A stretch of DNA of 28,769 nt from Lingula anatina (Eukaryota; Brachiopoda; Lingulata; Lingulida; Lingulidae): positions 87,709 through 116,477 of the forward strand of contig NW_019776089.1 of the NCBI RefSeq assembly GCF_001039355.2, given 5' to 3'. The position numbers and the translations under genes were made by a program. How positions within the stretch are numbered: the first letter of the stretch is position 1; each line of letters begins with the position of its first letter. Below, piece after piece: positions 20,801-26,365 of this stretch. Under the pieces are notes generated by a model. That model was not told the origin of the DNA. It saw nothing but the letters and a program-made list of their open reading frames with translations, and did no database searches.

Positions 20801-21403
20801 GTAATGAAAATGACAGAAAAAAAAGTCAAATGAGGGTGTTCATTTTTAGAGTTCTACTTTGCAGTGGATCTTCAGACAACAGAGAGAGTTCAGGTTTACT
20901 ATCATCTTCACATTAGCACATGATTTAACAATAAATGCCTGAAATAATGTAAATTTTCTCTTCTGACTCCTGTTTTTTTTCAGTCAATTAATCAATCAAT
21001 CAATAAATAAATGTTCCAAACCTGACATTAGACAATATTTTCCTATCTGTATCAAGCAAATTTATATAAAGAAAAGCATACAAACCTGAACCACTTTTTC
21101 ATTCTGATTCATTCTTTTATTATAAAAACCCCCTTAATTGTCACAAACACAGTCAGTACATTACATATGAATAAATCAACAGACTTACGCTTTGTTTCCA
21201 TTGCTTGTCTGTTTTGGTTCCTTCACTAAAACTCCCCGTCCGAGCAACAGATTTGGTTTTAGCACCTTTGGCAGTTTTTGTGGGAGAAGTGGGAACTTCT
21301 GTTGCATTGGAATGGCTTCTTTTAATATGGCCGCTGATCCTGTCCTTTATGTCATTTCGAAACGACTTGGCCTTCTTCAGCATTCTGAACCGCACTCCTT
21401 CCT
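179..21403 (-). CDS. RAPGEF1: Rap guanine nucleotide exchange factor 1 (C3G), spliced, partial at both ends
   Basis: C3G is a cytoplasmic exchange factor. Crk/CrkL SH3 domains recruit it through proline-rich motifs, and it loads GTP onto Rap1 (and related GTPases), linking receptors and adhesions to cell adhesion and differentiation. I placed 15 exons, 5'->3': 21403-21189, 12578-12403, 11086-10939, 10501-10401, 9379-9176, 8782-7983, 7659-7391, 7133-6922, 6612-6465, 6005-5930, 2383-2209, 1951-1766, 1385-1301, 888-715, 378-179. All junctions are GT/AG and every phase matches its neighbour, giving 3,169 nt (about 1,050 codons). The order of domains is basic N-terminus, helical region, Ser/Pro-rich Crk-binding linker, REM, CDC25. 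REM and CDC25 peptides closely follow vertebrate C3G as I remember it. Vertebrate C3G is about 1,080 residues; this one would be about 1,140 once the missing C-terminus is added. The start codon is uncertain: the first Met in the 21.2-kb exon is an option, or an unseen upstream exon. Confidence 0.95.
379..714 (-). other. Intron between the two catalytic-domain exons
   Basis: AT-rich intron of 336 bp with donor GTAAGG at its right end and acceptor TTTCAG at its left. I see no exon-like reading frame and no repeat beyond short A/T runs. Confidence 0.85.
715..888 (-). CDS. RAPGEF1: RAPGEF1 exon: CDC25 domain, NLTEFTEHFN block
   Basis: Exactly 58 codons, phase 0 at both ends, from IPEMLRWSRE to FIKFIKIMK. 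It holds the RasGEF signature block PNLTEFTEHFNKMSYW, followed by the charged turn EDPRERERY and the helix FIKFIKIMK, which continues into YLRKYNNFN of the next exon. The acceptor is ctcttcag and the donor GTAAGG. Vertebrate C3G has the same junction context (IPEVLLW ... KFIKIMK). Residues in the Rap-contacting helices look intact; there is no frameshift or stop. The EDPRERER turn differs from vertebrates, as expected for a surface loop. Confidence 0.95.
889..1300 (-). other. Intron within the CDC25 domain
   Basis: 412-bp intron with donor GTAGGG after GAG. Only low-complexity AT-rich sequence is seen, and no alternative exon. Confidence 0.8.
1301..1385 (-). CDS. RAPGEF1: RAPGEF1 exon: start of the CDC25 domain (SQDIAEQMTLMDAELF)
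   Basis: A small 85-nt exon: one base completing an Arg codon, then 28 codons, PMHLTLFKSQ DIAEQMTLMD AELFQRIE. The stretch IAEQxTLxDxELFxxI is the conserved entry helix of CDC25-type domains, where the fold packs against the REM domain. Acceptor atttcttcag and donor GTAGGG agree with the consensus. Upstream phase 2 and downstream phase 0 match the flanking exons. Readings on through the donor are intronic. Confidence 0.93.
1386..1765 (-). other. Intron between the REM and CDC25 coding parts
   Basis: 380 bp bounded by GTAATA and a TTTCTTCAG acceptor. It contains an 89-codon open frame on the + strand with no recognisable family and non-coding-like composition. I see no other feature. Confidence 0.75.
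1766..1951 (-). CDS. RAPGEF1: RAPGEF1 exon: C-terminal REM domain and REM-CDC25 linker
   Basis: 186 nt: one base completing Cys (VVDELC), then GSELNEQCIQ TLLDQVCQLL CDGELMLARI LRKKALEKVE and a Ser/His-rich tail ending SHSLTS. The CDGELMLARILRKK segment parallels vertebrate CNGELSLARVLRKN and is the last helix of the REM (RasGEF-N) module, which props up the catalytic hairpin. The Ser-rich tail is the linker to the CDC25 domain and is shorter than in vertebrates. Donor GTAATA lies after AG, so the Arg codon is completed in the next exon. Confidence 0.94.
2209..2383 (-). CDS. RAPGEF1: RAPGEF1 exon: REM domain core (EAFLTTYRTFISP)
   Basis: 175 nt, from FMYQEAFLTTYRTFISPDDL to LLVRVVDEL. EAFLTTYRTFISPxxLxxKLxYRYxKF is the hallmark of the REM domain of C3G/SOS-type exchange factors. 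The first two bases (AT) complete a split Asp codon whose G comes from the exon at 5930-6005, or from the microexon at 4796-4825. The acceptor is tttttcag. The donor GTGAGT follows TTA TG, giving Cys across the junction exactly as in vertebrate DELC. Confidence 0.95.
3523..3693. mobile_element. Small element with inverted ends (GGCTTGACAYTAA)
   Basis: The left end GGCTTGACACTAA (3523-3535) and the right end TTAATGTCAAGCC (3681-3693) are inverted copies with one mismatch. The interior is richer in GC than its surroundings, with several GGCCCAG/GGGCCA words. This is the layout of a non-autonomous DNA-transposon or fold-back fragment about 171 bp long. No convincing target-site duplication is visible, so the boundary and class are uncertain. 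The 66-codon minus-strand frame inside it has no recognisable family. Confidence 0.45.
3961..3985 (+). repeat. Poly-G/purine tract
   Basis: A near-uninterrupted G/A tract, including a run of ten G, inside an intron. It reads as C/T-rich on the gene's sense strand. Low complexity; a G-quadruplex or slippage site is possible. Confidence 0.6.
4796..4825 (-). CDS. RAPGEF1: Candidate 30-nt alternative microexon of RAPGEF1 (REM domain)
   Basis: On the minus strand a pyrimidine-rich acceptor (ttgtcttttccag) and a good donor (CAG, then GTATAA) enclose exactly 30 nt. Joined after the lone G that ends exon 5930-6005 and before the AT that begins exon 2209-2383, it adds ten codons with no stop and leaves the frame intact: E S G I E C D D D P, then D. 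Length divisible by three, matching phase 1/1 and good splice sites together are unlikely by chance. The insert is acidic and would sit just before the first REM helix. I know of no such exon in vertebrate C3G, so this is inference from sequence alone. Confidence 0.55.
4826..5929 (-). other. Intron upstream of the microexon
   Basis: About 1.1 kb of AT-rich sequence. Two short + strand open frames near 5762-6083 are shadows; the second overlaps the real minus-strand exon at 5930-6005. No repeat or RNA gene is seen. Confidence 0.75.
5930..6005 (-). CDS. RAPGEF1: RAPGEF1 exon: N-terminal edge of the REM domain (EIRGGSVDALVVHAT)
   Basis: 76 nt: 25 codons, GESGPEIRGG SVDALVVHAT AAGKH, plus one base. 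It matches the vertebrate segment GPDVRGGSGDILLVHAT, which begins the REM domain. Acceptor gatcgcag and donor GTAGGT are good. It starts in phase 0, following LVRKKK of exon 6465-6612, and ends in phase 1, continuing either to the microexon or directly to FMYQEAFL. Confidence 0.93.
6006..6464 (-). other. Intron with a strong G-rich tract on the + strand
   Basis: 459-bp intron. Positions about 6303-6350 are almost entirely G with short T/A breaks on the + strand (C-rich on the transcribed RNA sense). The rest is AT-rich. Four or more G-runs of three to five within about 45 bp give G-quadruplex/i-motif potential. Confidence 0.7.
6465..6612 (-). CDS. RAPGEF1: RAPGEF1 exon: linker ending in the pre-REM LxxLDDxDVSDQLV segment
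   Basis: 148 nt: one base completing Val, then 49 codons. The first half is a Pro/Glu/Ser/Thr-rich linker (EPAKFLLPPKTKEPESS). The second half, FAELNPLDDVDVSDQLVRKK, aligns with vertebrate DELSLIDHNEIMSRLTLK just before the REM domain. Acceptor tcttccag; donor GTGAAG after AAG (phase 0). LLPPKTK is a degenerate relative of the upstream Crk-type motifs and lacks the full PxLPxK spacing. Confidence 0.92.
6613..6921 (-). other. Intron, AT-rich
   Basis: 309 bp between donor GTAAGT and acceptor TCTTCCAG. Nothing beyond AT-rich intronic sequence is seen. Confidence 0.75.
6922..7133 (-). CDS. RAPGEF1: RAPGEF1 exon: Ser/Thr-rich linker with SDSLR pentapeptide repeats
   Basis: 70 codons plus two bases. 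The frame is fixed by phase 0 from LPPKLRTL upstream and by the split Val downstream. It begins RQKSGRNNTTFTTDSGTSDT, is rich in Ser/Thr, and carries a run of five-residue repeats, SDSLR (with one SDSIR), encoded by a 15-bp DNA repeat. The segment is disordered-looking and has no counterpart I recall in vertebrate C3G. Acceptor tttttag and donor GTAAGT. An open frame on the same strand in another phase (ending LKALDLIV) is a shadow. Inclusion is supported by phase and Ser-rich composition rather than by homology. Confidence 0.85.
6945..7012 (-). repeat. RAPGEF1: 15-bp in-frame tandem repeat coding SDSLR
   Basis: Four consecutive units begin with actatcag on the + strand at 6945, 6960, 6975 and 6990, exactly 15 bp apart. 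A decayed fifth (gctttcag) is at 7005. In the gene's frame each unit gives Ser-Asp-Ser-Leu/Ile-Arg. Units differ mostly at synonymous positions. Confidence 0.9.
7391..7659 (-). CDS. RAPGEF1: RAPGEF1 exon: AYMQ segment and fourth Crk-type motif (PALPPK)
   Basis: 269 nt, completing a split Val and then EAYMQMFGNYSHPTSHH to HVPALPPKLRTL. The AYMQMFGNYS start corresponds to vertebrate HMLAYMQLLEDYS, and PALPPK near the end fits the Crk SH3 consensus PxLPxK. Between them lies a His/Tyr/Ser-rich stretch, then SLISDLTRPESDLFSIGSG. Acceptor ccttgcag; donor GTAAGA after TTG. The open frame runs on into the intron, but the donor and the next exon's phase define the end. Tyr residues in HSENYYQSQWY are possible phosphosites. 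Confidence 0.92.
7660..7982 (-). other. Intron, AT-rich
   Basis: 323 bp from donor GTGAGT to acceptor TTGCAG. T-rich tracts only; no further feature. Confidence 0.75.
7983..8782 (-). CDS. RAPGEF1: RAPGEF1 large exon: Crk-binding Ser/Pro-rich region with three PPPLPxK motifs
   Basis: 800 nt, 266 codons plus split codons at both ends. Three Crk SH3-type motifs are explicit: TPPPLPRKKRS near the start, QPPPLPEKRNS in the middle and KPPPLPPKKRH at the end, all PxLPxK. Between them the protein is Ser/Thr-rich and disordered-looking, with a GGGGIDD run. SREDLLDSSKSEENLMEGF resembles vertebrate LSKSDEQLSSLD, and RYPSDYDNVD resembles vertebrate RHPSQYDNIS, a region with a regulatory tyrosine in vertebrate C3G. 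This exon couples the enzyme to Crk adaptors. Acceptor tttgtag; donor GTGAGT after CAT G. A + strand frame of 64 codons over its 5' part is a shadow. Confidence 0.95.
8783..9175 (-). other. Intron, AT-rich
   Basis: 393 bp with donor GTAGGA and acceptor TTTGTAG. No element recognised. Confidence 0.75.
9176..9379 (-). CDS. RAPGEF1: RAPGEF1 exon: DIPLTPREREIL segment and PPKPPLPEN proline motif
   Basis: 204 nt. One base completes Ser, then PGRTSLPDIPLTPREREILE, TNMGDYDNNF and APPPKPPLPENRVSPLMNR. It parallels vertebrate AELPLTDREVEIL and VAPPKPPLPGIRV closely, including the order of the two segments. KPPLPEN is a proline motif without the lysine needed for PxLPxK, as in vertebrates. Acceptor ctctttcacag; donor GTAGGA. 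Another frame on the same strand reads through the acceptor (QVEPLSQTSHSLQ) and stops; it is not the coding frame. Confidence 0.93.
9657..9912. repeat. 144-bp tandem duplication carrying AGGTCA half-sites
   Basis: A copy beginning TAGGTCAAAGGTCAA at 9657 recurs at 9801, a 144-bp period. Both carry GCCAGTATATGACTTC and CTATCTCTGCCAG further on; the second copy ends near 9912. Each copy opens with AGGTCA-A-AGGTCA (a DR1 arrangement) and a further AAGGTCA eight bases on. These look like parts of a dispersed repeat; nuclear-receptor binding is only a possibility. Confidence 0.75.
10107..10149. repeat. 18-bp GC-rich tandem repeat
   Basis: Two full units of CGGCGGAGCCGCAGGAGC (10107, 10125) and a partial third, in a locally CpG-rich patch about 10060-10200 within an AT-rich gene. 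The + strand frame gives Arg/Ser repeats, but there is no evidence of a protein. Confidence 0.8.
10401..10501 (-). CDS. RAPGEF1: RAPGEF1 exon: EWVQISSDKLQNKSYLSLPK segment
   Basis: 101 nt: 33 codons (starting EWVQISSDKLQNKSY) plus two bases. It continues the helix DALK of the previous exon as DALK-EWVQISSDKL, matching vertebrate DGVKELVRLTIEK at the end of the N-terminal helical region. A Ser/Gly-rich tail (SAGSRGSSTSNPE) then opens the disordered linker. Acceptor ctttttcag; donor GTACAT, a slightly weaker site. Confidence 0.92.
10502..10938 (-). other. Intron with A-tract and ATAA repeats
   Basis: 437 bp. It contains an A-run of about 20 (10741-10760) and AAATAAATAAAT repeats near 10874-10905. 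No exon. Confidence 0.8.
10939..11086 (-). CDS. RAPGEF1: RAPGEF1 exon: N-terminal helical region (QKLAQLVKWADTFIL)
   Basis: 148 nt. One base completes Ser, then SVLLSSQNKVYQKLAQLVKW, ADTFILNEEQP and IIKAVSDALK. It follows vertebrate SALSSCYSRVYQSLANLIRW, with the same Trp and spacing. In vertebrate C3G this region sits in the N-terminal part implicated in autoinhibition and E-cadherin binding; that role is inferred here from homology. Acceptor tcttctag; donor GTAGAC. Confidence 0.94.
11087..12402 (-). other. Intron with long A-tract; proximal end carries a duplicated donor
   Basis: 1.3 kb. There is an A-run of about 27 at 11701-11727. The portion 12316-12375 is a tandem copy of the preceding exon's 3' end and donor. 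The rest is AT-rich, with short similar words (attttatcagc) repeated near 12116-12158. Confidence 0.75.
12316..12435. repeat. 60-bp tandem duplication spanning an exon end and its splice donor
   Basis: The blocks 12316-12375 and 12376-12435 are near-identical at exactly 60-bp period (for example ACAATTTACCTGTCTTG at both), differing at only a few sites. The right block is the true end of exon 12403-12578 with donor CAG/GTAAAT. The left block repeats the same donor inside the intron. Confidence 0.9.
12403..12578 (-). CDS. RAPGEF1: RAPGEF1 exon: first conserved N-terminal helical segment
   Basis: 176 nt, 58 codons plus two bases: NVEKLKQESKKVFQYLGYLE, then KAVVKGVMIQ QIPEAVTVVL EAVMDLSSLL. It aligns with vertebrate NLSWLEEKEKEVVSALRYFK followed by TIVDKM and SKVLEAILPL. 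Acceptor tttctttcag and donor GTAAAT. It begins in phase 0 and so can be joined to either of two upstream exons (21189-21403 or 13130-13321), both ending in phase 0. Decayed copies of its first part lie just upstream. Confidence 0.93.
12635..12698. repeat. Near-perfect 64-bp palindrome (hairpin)
   Basis: Left arm TACTGAAAACAGATTCAAAC followed by acAATAAATATT; the right arm (12669-12698) is its exact reverse complement except for the two-base 'ac' bulge, with a two-base loop. The left end overlaps a sequence resembling the adjacent exon's CAGGTACTGGAACA. Transcribed, it would form a stem of about 30 bp. Confidence 0.93.
12747..12800 (-). pseudogene. Decayed partial copy of RAPGEF1 exon 12403-12578
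   Basis: On the minus strand it reads AATGTAGAAAAGCTAAAGCA and so on, encoding NVEKLKQESKRMFQYL, nearly the same as the true exon start (NVEKLKQESKKVFQYL). The acceptor cttTCAG has become cttTATA, so it cannot be spliced at the same place. It is a partial tandem duplicate, not a functional exon. Confidence 0.85.
12848..12896 (-). pseudogene. Second, more diverged copy of the same exon start
   Basis: GGAACATCC...TTTGAGATCCTTTAAGTTCTGAAAG on the + strand (two blocks) lines up with GGAACACCTT...CTTGAGC...CATTCTGAAAG of the exon. The acceptor-like ctttcag is kept, but in the exon's frame a stop follows within eight codons. Much more diverged than the 12747 copy. Confidence 0.6.
13130..13321 (-). 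CDS. RAPGEF1: Candidate alternative first coding exon of RAPGEF1
   Basis: An ATG at 13321 opens 64 codons ending exactly at a strong donor (TAT, then GTAAGT) in phase 0, matching the phase-0 acceptor of exon 12403-12578. The peptide starts MDFIKSTEYWAKLGFGSMMG, has an acidic run PDSDSDSESD, then TPTWYVRLYRDEYVE and MLEEEY. Its composition (Trp, Tyr, mixed charge) is protein-like, unlike neighbouring intron. I do not recognise it in vertebrate C3G isoforms. It would replace the basic N-terminus of the 21.2-kb exon with an acidic one. A different small gene, or chance, remains possible. Confidence 0.5.
13322..14790. other. Non-coding stretch upstream of the alternative first exon
   Basis: If the alternative first exon is real, its promoter should be here. 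A somewhat GC-richer patch, 14270-14420, contains cggcttaaatgtccgtcccg and the palindromic AGATCGATCT. No clear TATA box at a sensible distance and no exon is seen. Confidence 0.5.
14794..14866. repeat. (TA)n microsatellite
   Basis: An uninterrupted TA dinucleotide run of about 73 bp. It yields the artefactual Tyr-Ile repeat frame on the + strand. Confidence 0.98.
14867..16035. other. AT-rich intronic sequence
   Basis: Within the large intron between 21189 and 12578. I see no exon, RNA gene or mobile element here. Confidence 0.65.
16036..16545. mobile_element. CpG-rich fold-back element with ~136/147-bp inverted arms
   Basis: The left arm (16036-16171, starting TTAAGCCAGGCTTTACAAAG) is repeated in inverse at 16399-16545, differing by one substitution and one 11-bp insertion. 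The unique centre is about 227 bp. Both outer ends carry TTAA, so TTAA (or TTA/TAA) target sites are possible, but the right flank is lost in the gap. The unit is far richer in CpG than its surroundings, consistent with a recent insertion. The nearly identical arms would fold into a long stem, which may be why the assembly breaks at its end. Confidence 0.85.
16244..16297 (+). pseudogene. Short open frame in the fold-back centre, possible transposase relic
   Basis: ACCATGG in good Kozak context starts MAAEGDRRKKALLFYYL, then a stop at 16295. The same frame continues open with KQRRKRNNLAHRAAMN up to about 16416. A short Leu/Tyr stretch followed by an Arg/Lys run is reminiscent of PIF/Harbinger transposase N-termini, though too short to be sure. 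GTGCGCATGCTC just upstream looks like a promoter NRF1-type word. It could equally be a captured host 5' exon. Confidence 0.3.
16546..16983. other. Assembly gap (438 N)
   Basis: Unknown bases. Begins immediately after the right end of the fold-back element; contents cannot be judged. The open frame reported across it is meaningless. Confidence 1.
16984..19960. other. Intronic sequence, mostly AT-rich
   Basis: Large-intron sequence with G-rich runs (about 17266-17297, 19724-19742), a short TA run near 17389 and a GGTGGTGGTGG patch near 18160. Similar phrases around 18340-18500 (catgtac.tcaccttgtt..acagggt) suggest a small diverged repeat. No coding exon recognised. Confidence 0.6.
19970..20460. 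promoter_or_regulatory. Possible conserved non-coding (enhancer-like) block
   Basis: Unlike its surroundings, this block has balanced composition and is dense in homeodomain-type words (TAATTA, TTAATG, ATTAAT) and an E-box CATATG, without open frames, tandem repeats or inverted ends. That texture is common in developmental enhancers within large first introns. This is pattern impression only. Confidence 0.25.
21189..21403 (-). CDS. RAPGEF1: RAPGEF1 upstream exon: basic N-terminus
   Basis: 215 nt: 71 codons after two bases completing the previous codon. It reads EGVRFRMLKKAKSFRNDIKD, RISGHIKRSHSN, PTSPTKTAKGAKTK and ends TDKQWKQS at donor GTAAGT in phase 0, matching exon 12403-12578. The join KQWKQS-NVEKLKQ resembles vertebrate RSQRQKN-LSWLEEK. 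The Lys/Arg-rich content resembles the basic vertebrate N-terminus (FHSPKIKRTPSKKGK). The acceptor is ctattcaag (21404-21405); an alternative two bases further in would change the phase. No upstream ATG is in frame within the exon's own sequence, so either the Met in RFRMLKK initiates or an upstream exon exists. Confidence 0.85.
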
Positions 21404-24400
21404 CTTGAATAGACAAATAAGGAAAATTACTTTATTTAGCCTTTACCCCCCATTTTTTTTTTTTTTTGATAGAAGATTAAGCATTGAAATAAAAAAAAAT
21501 TTCAAAATTACAATACGTGTGCCTCCAATTTTTTGAGAACTTTACTTTTTCTACTTACACAACTTACATACAGAAAATCTTAATTCCTGCTAATGTATAA
21601 TGATGTATAAATATTTCTTCATAACGACTTAAATGAATGGTGCACACAGTTCTTTCTTTTATATATACATATATGCTGTAATTCATGATATGAACACTTT
21701 AAATGATTTAATTCTAAGAAAACAAAGTTTTTTTCCAAAGAAGAACCCAAGTCATGATTTGGCGGTTTTTTAACTTGTGTGTGTATAAATAGTGAAAAAT
21801 TATGTCTGGGTCTAGAATTTAACAGGTTTAGGAAGTAAGAAATGAAGCAATTACAGATGTTAAAAAACATTCACATAGTCAAAGTGTCTAAAAGTGAAAG
21901 AAGGCTATGAGGTATGTAGGTGAATAGTCTTGTTCTCCCCCTTCCCCCATTTGCCAAAATTTCAAACTAAACTCAACAAAAATGCAATAAAACAGCAGGG
22001 TTCAAAACAGAGAGCTATGGTTCAGTTATGGAACCTCTCCATCCTATATATTTTTAGCCCATACTGGAGGACAGCCAAACTGAAAAAAAAAGAGCTTAAA
22101 ATAGCTCGAGTCCATGTGCTGAAGTAGTGATAAGGTTGTGTAATACATTTCAGTCATAATGCAACCACAGCAGGAGTGTCCAAGCACAGAATTTATGACT
22201 GCATTCAAACACATAACCCACTGGCATCTTCAGGTAAGATTGTCTAAAAAGAAAATTGAGTCTAACTTGACTCATCCAGTGACTACATTAGATGAAGACC
22301 CCAGTGGGCCCAAAACATGGCTGTCTCATAAAGCACAGTTGATCTGGACTGATTTATCATAATATTTTGGCTGGATGGACGAAACGGTTAATACTTTAGT
22401 TTATATGACTGTATATGATCCATTTTTTAAAGGAGAGTGGAATTTGATTGCATTTACTTTAAGTATTGCTCAATATCGTCATCATGCTTATAAACTTATT
22501 ACATAATGTCATTAATCAACTGTCAAACATAAAAAAACAATAGGTGGCTTCAGATTCAAGAAGATATTTTGTATATATTCCATGTGAAAAATGAGTTAAG
22601 TGTAGCAATTCTTTTGAAAGGATGGTTCCTGAAATGAAGCTAGATTCTGCCACAACTATTTCCTCTTCATTTCATTTACCTGCTGCTAAGTTATTTACAA
22701 GTTAAAAAGTTATTTTAGACAAATGATCATGTCAAAAATACCTCAGAATTTCTAAAAATATACCCACATAATCTAATCTTATCAACTTTGTAAATCTCTG
22801 ACAACCTTTACGAAGTCATCTTTTGGCAATCTTGCCATTTTTGTTTTCAGGTGAGCGAGTTCCTGTCTACTCATTTTACCTGTTGAAAATAATAGTTCAC
22901 ATTTTTATGTTCAGATATGATAAAAAAATCTAACCATGGGTTAATTTCTCTGGTAAGCAGAAATTGTCTTTCAAATAAAGATATACAGATATATTTGTCT
23001 ATCTTTATCATATCCACATTTTGAATACCTTGAATTGGTTAACAGTAAATAGGATTGTGACAGTTGAGACAGCATTCTACATCATCACAGCTAACGCAAT
23101 TGACAGAGTGCCTTCCATGTCTCTTGGAGTAAGGCTCAAATTGCCTTGACAAAATACTTTTGTATGAAATTTCTTAAGACCTTAATTAACTATTTTGAGA
23201 TTCAAACCATGAACTCTGAGGCCTTTCTGTTGTGATTATGTTGGCAGTTGGTAAGCAACAAAAATCTAGAAAATTATGCTCCTCAATATCAGGGATAAAA
23301 TAACAGTCAAAGCAAATGACAATACCCTGCTCATTAAGCCAACTGCAAGCCACCAAACTCATTTCCATAACAGGGAGCAGTTTGTGAAGTAGCAGTTTTC
23401 TTCAATCCATCTTACATCTGAGCTCCTCCCAATCCTATGGAAGTCAATCTTCCTGCCAAGACTGGGACACAGGGATCCACTTTTTCTCAAAGGAATTTCC
23501 ATAAATCATTTTTATAACTACGTAGGCAAATATTGTCAAAATTTGAGGATACTGCCAACATAATATACTTTTACTAAGACCCTGCCAGTGCCAGAGAGGG
23601 TACAGCTTTCACTTGATCTGAAGCATGCTGCTCCTTCTCTAGCCTTCCTTGAACCCTTCCAGAGAGAGTACAGGTAACTACTGGATACTTGATGGCATTC
23701 ACCTGTCTTCAAACACCTGCCGTTCCAGTGTAAAGTATCTACCAAGCCACTAACACGACTTTCACCAATAACAGTGTTAAGATTCCTCTCACTCTGCTAC
23801 AGAGAAAACAGACAACTACAAGGTCATAGTGCCAACACACAGCTGTTACAAATATGATGTAACTCTCTGTTGCTGGGCTCTGAATATTTTAAATCAATGA
23901 ATGAAAATTTAAGGATTCCTGATTCAAAGTATTTGTAAGGTTTTCAAAGTATCTTTTTATTTTCTAGGAGTCTAATAATAATAATAACACTTTTTGGAAT
24001 AGAATGCTATACGGGCTAGACATAACATACTAGAAAGTTAAAGTTCATCAATGCTATTCTAATTTAATGATAATCTTAACTGCATGTCAAAGGTTCCTGG
24101 TTTCTAGAGCACTTATTATGAACAGCAAGAGGTTCACATATAATTATTTGATCAGATAACTGATTACAAGATTAAACCCTTTTAAACTACTGAATATATC
24201 TTGTTATGCTTTTATGTTTGGTCTTTTTTTTCTGTGCAAAAAGATAAATAGTGGAATTTTTGCATAGTGAATTTGTCTACATGTACAAAATGTACCTGCA
24301 TGTGTGAAAATTAATGCATGTGCGTGTGATCTAATGACTGTTCCACGTCATTGCTGAATACTTACTCCTACCTTTCAGTATTCAGATAAAATGCAGATGG

Positions 24401-26191
24401 CTGCAACTTGGCACAGTCACAAAGAAAAAGTCTTACAGAAACACACAGGTCTACACAGGCAAGTAACACCCTACTCTCTTAGTTCAAAATACAGATCAAG
24501 GCTCTTTCCTTAAACAATCCTATGCTCAACATTTGCTGGACCTTGATAACATTAAGTCCATGAACATTTTATTCCATTTTTATAAGACAACTACCGTTAA
24601 AGACATAGCTGCAGAAAAAACAAAACATTCCATAACCAGCGACCTTACCTTGTCCCATTTTCTCCAAACTTTCAAGAAAAGTTCTCCAAAAAGCCTTTTC
24701 CCCCCTCTAACAACAAGTTGGTTCCCGAAACTGATGTCCTCCTCTTTCAAAACCATAACACCCTTACCCCTACATGTCCACAGAAGAATTAAACAAACCA
24801 GTTAACTTTGTTCTGAATCAGCAAAGACTTTGCACACTGCTTTACTCATCCAGGCCAAGAATGTGTTGTTCAGTTATACACTGTTTGGTTAACATTAAGC
24901 AGTAACTGCAGCAGACGGCAGTCTACCTAGGATGGGTCAAAAGTTGTCAGGAATGTTAGAAGGGGGAGGGGTTAGTTTGACAGGTCGTTAAGCCTTGCCA
25001 GATCAAATTTAATTGCAGTAATGGTGGACACACTGGACTCAGCTACAAACTGTCAACAATTTATATCTTTTTTTTAATAATGATAGAGGAAGAGAAATTT
25101 AATAATCTTTGTTTTATCAGATTCAACAGTTTCTAATTAGTACAAAAATATTATTAGCAACTCCTTGCGCCCTGAATGACTATACACACTGCTTCATATG
25201 GCATGCTGGAAATTAAATCTGATATCAATATCTGACAAATATTATCTTTCCATTTTGCTTGATCTACTCTTTTAAAATATATAATAAATAAAGAAGGCTC
25301 CACAAAATAACTATACTGTAACTGACTCTCAATTTTGCTGAAATTGGATATAATAAAAGGAAAAAATGATAATTATGAAAACTTGGCAATAAGAGTCTGT
25401 CTACTCACACAAAATTTTATGCACCTATATGCATATGTTTACAAACATTGTCAAACTAAAGTTTATCTTCTCATTGGCTGAAAAAACTTGTCCTGAATAA
25501 GGTCGATCACCACACAACTCAACTCTCTGTTTGTGAAAGCTGCAAACGAATGCCACAGATTATGGTAATTGTTGTTTCAATAATCTACAGATAACGTATC
25601 AAACCCACATATACATGGTATAAAATACTGGTGCACTATTGATCTAATGCATGCACCCATGCACATCCTAAAGGCAAACAAAAAGGTCCAGTTCTTAACC
25701 CTTATTTCAACCATCTTACTCAACAACAGTTAAAACAATAATACACCTAACACTTTTCCTTAATGAATACCTAATATGCCTAAGATAACAAAAAAATAAA
25801 AAAAATCTCTTTCATTCCTCTCTTTTGTTTACACAGTATTATGTCCATTTCCGTCTATTTGTCACTTTCTCCTATAGACTTCATACAGATTAGAGTAATT
25901 TTATCAATGTTTAACTTTTTTTTATTCCTTATCAGTGCACTAATGTGTATATTAAGAACATTTTAATCTAAATCATATGATATCCTTTACTTTCTTGGTC
26001 TGTTATCAGGTTAAAACCGTTTTCCCTTTTCTTAATTTATCAAATGCACGTTTTAAAATAGAACTTACTGTTAGTCATGTCACCGAGATGTTAACAAACT
26101 GTTGCTGGTGTAATTATAGTCATGAAATTTTATGTCATGCAGCAGTTGTTTAAAAAATTCCAAGAAATTATCCCAAGTGGAAAGTGAAATA
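21404..26191. other. 5' intron or upstream sequence without recognised exons
   Basis: AT-rich DNA. The only coding-like item is a 30-codon minus-strand frame at 22782-22874. The + strand frames at 21930-22362 and 24533-24805 show no family features. The first RAPGEF1 exon, needing to end in phase 1, was not found here. Confidence 0.55.
22782..22874 (-). CDS. Small coding-like frame, possible 5' exon (unassigned)
   Basis: Ten bases downstream of a good acceptor (attattttcaacag), ATG at 22874 opens 30 codons: MSRQELAHLKTKMARLPKDD and FVKVVRDLQS, then TGA. The composition is convincingly protein-like for a helical segment, in contrast to its AT-rich surroundings. Possible donors (TTC/GTAAAG, AAG/GTTGTC) end in phase 0, which would fit the alternative acceptor of exon 21189-21403 but not the preferred one. 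I do not recognise it. It may be an alternative 5' exon, a small ORF or chance. Confidence 0.25.
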   Translation of the reverse strand: MSRQELAHLKTKMARLPKDDFVKVVRDLQS

Positions 26192-26365
26192 GGGGGCGTC
26201 TCGATAGTCCGAAGGTTCATTGGTCCAAAGGTTCATTGGTCCGAAAAGTGGTAACATTTTCATCGATTTTTTAATCAAGGGTTCATTGGTCCGAAGGTTC
26301 TATAGTGAACATTCGGACCAATGAACCTTCGGACTATTGAACCTTCGGACTATCGCTACGGCCCC
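26192..26365. mobile_element. 174-bp fold-back MITE with 8-bp target-site duplication
   Basis: Flanked on both sides by the perfect 8-mer GTGAAATA (26184-26191 and 26366-26373). The left end GGGGGCGTCTCGATAGTCCG and the inverse of the right end GGGGCCGTAGCGATAGTCCG share long terminal similarity. Inside, the 16-mer GGTTCATTGGTCCGAA and its inverse recur several times. A non-autonomous DNA transposon; an 8-bp duplication and G-rich ends would suit Merlin- or hAT-like mobilisation. Confidence 0.85.

Noticed and set aside
21192-21536. + strand frames of 114 and 67 codons opposite the N-terminal exon
   Set aside because: Antisense shadows of the real minus-strand exon 21189-21403.
24533-24805. 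+ strand 90-codon frame
   Set aside because: No recognisable domain, no splice or promoter context, composition like surrounding DNA.
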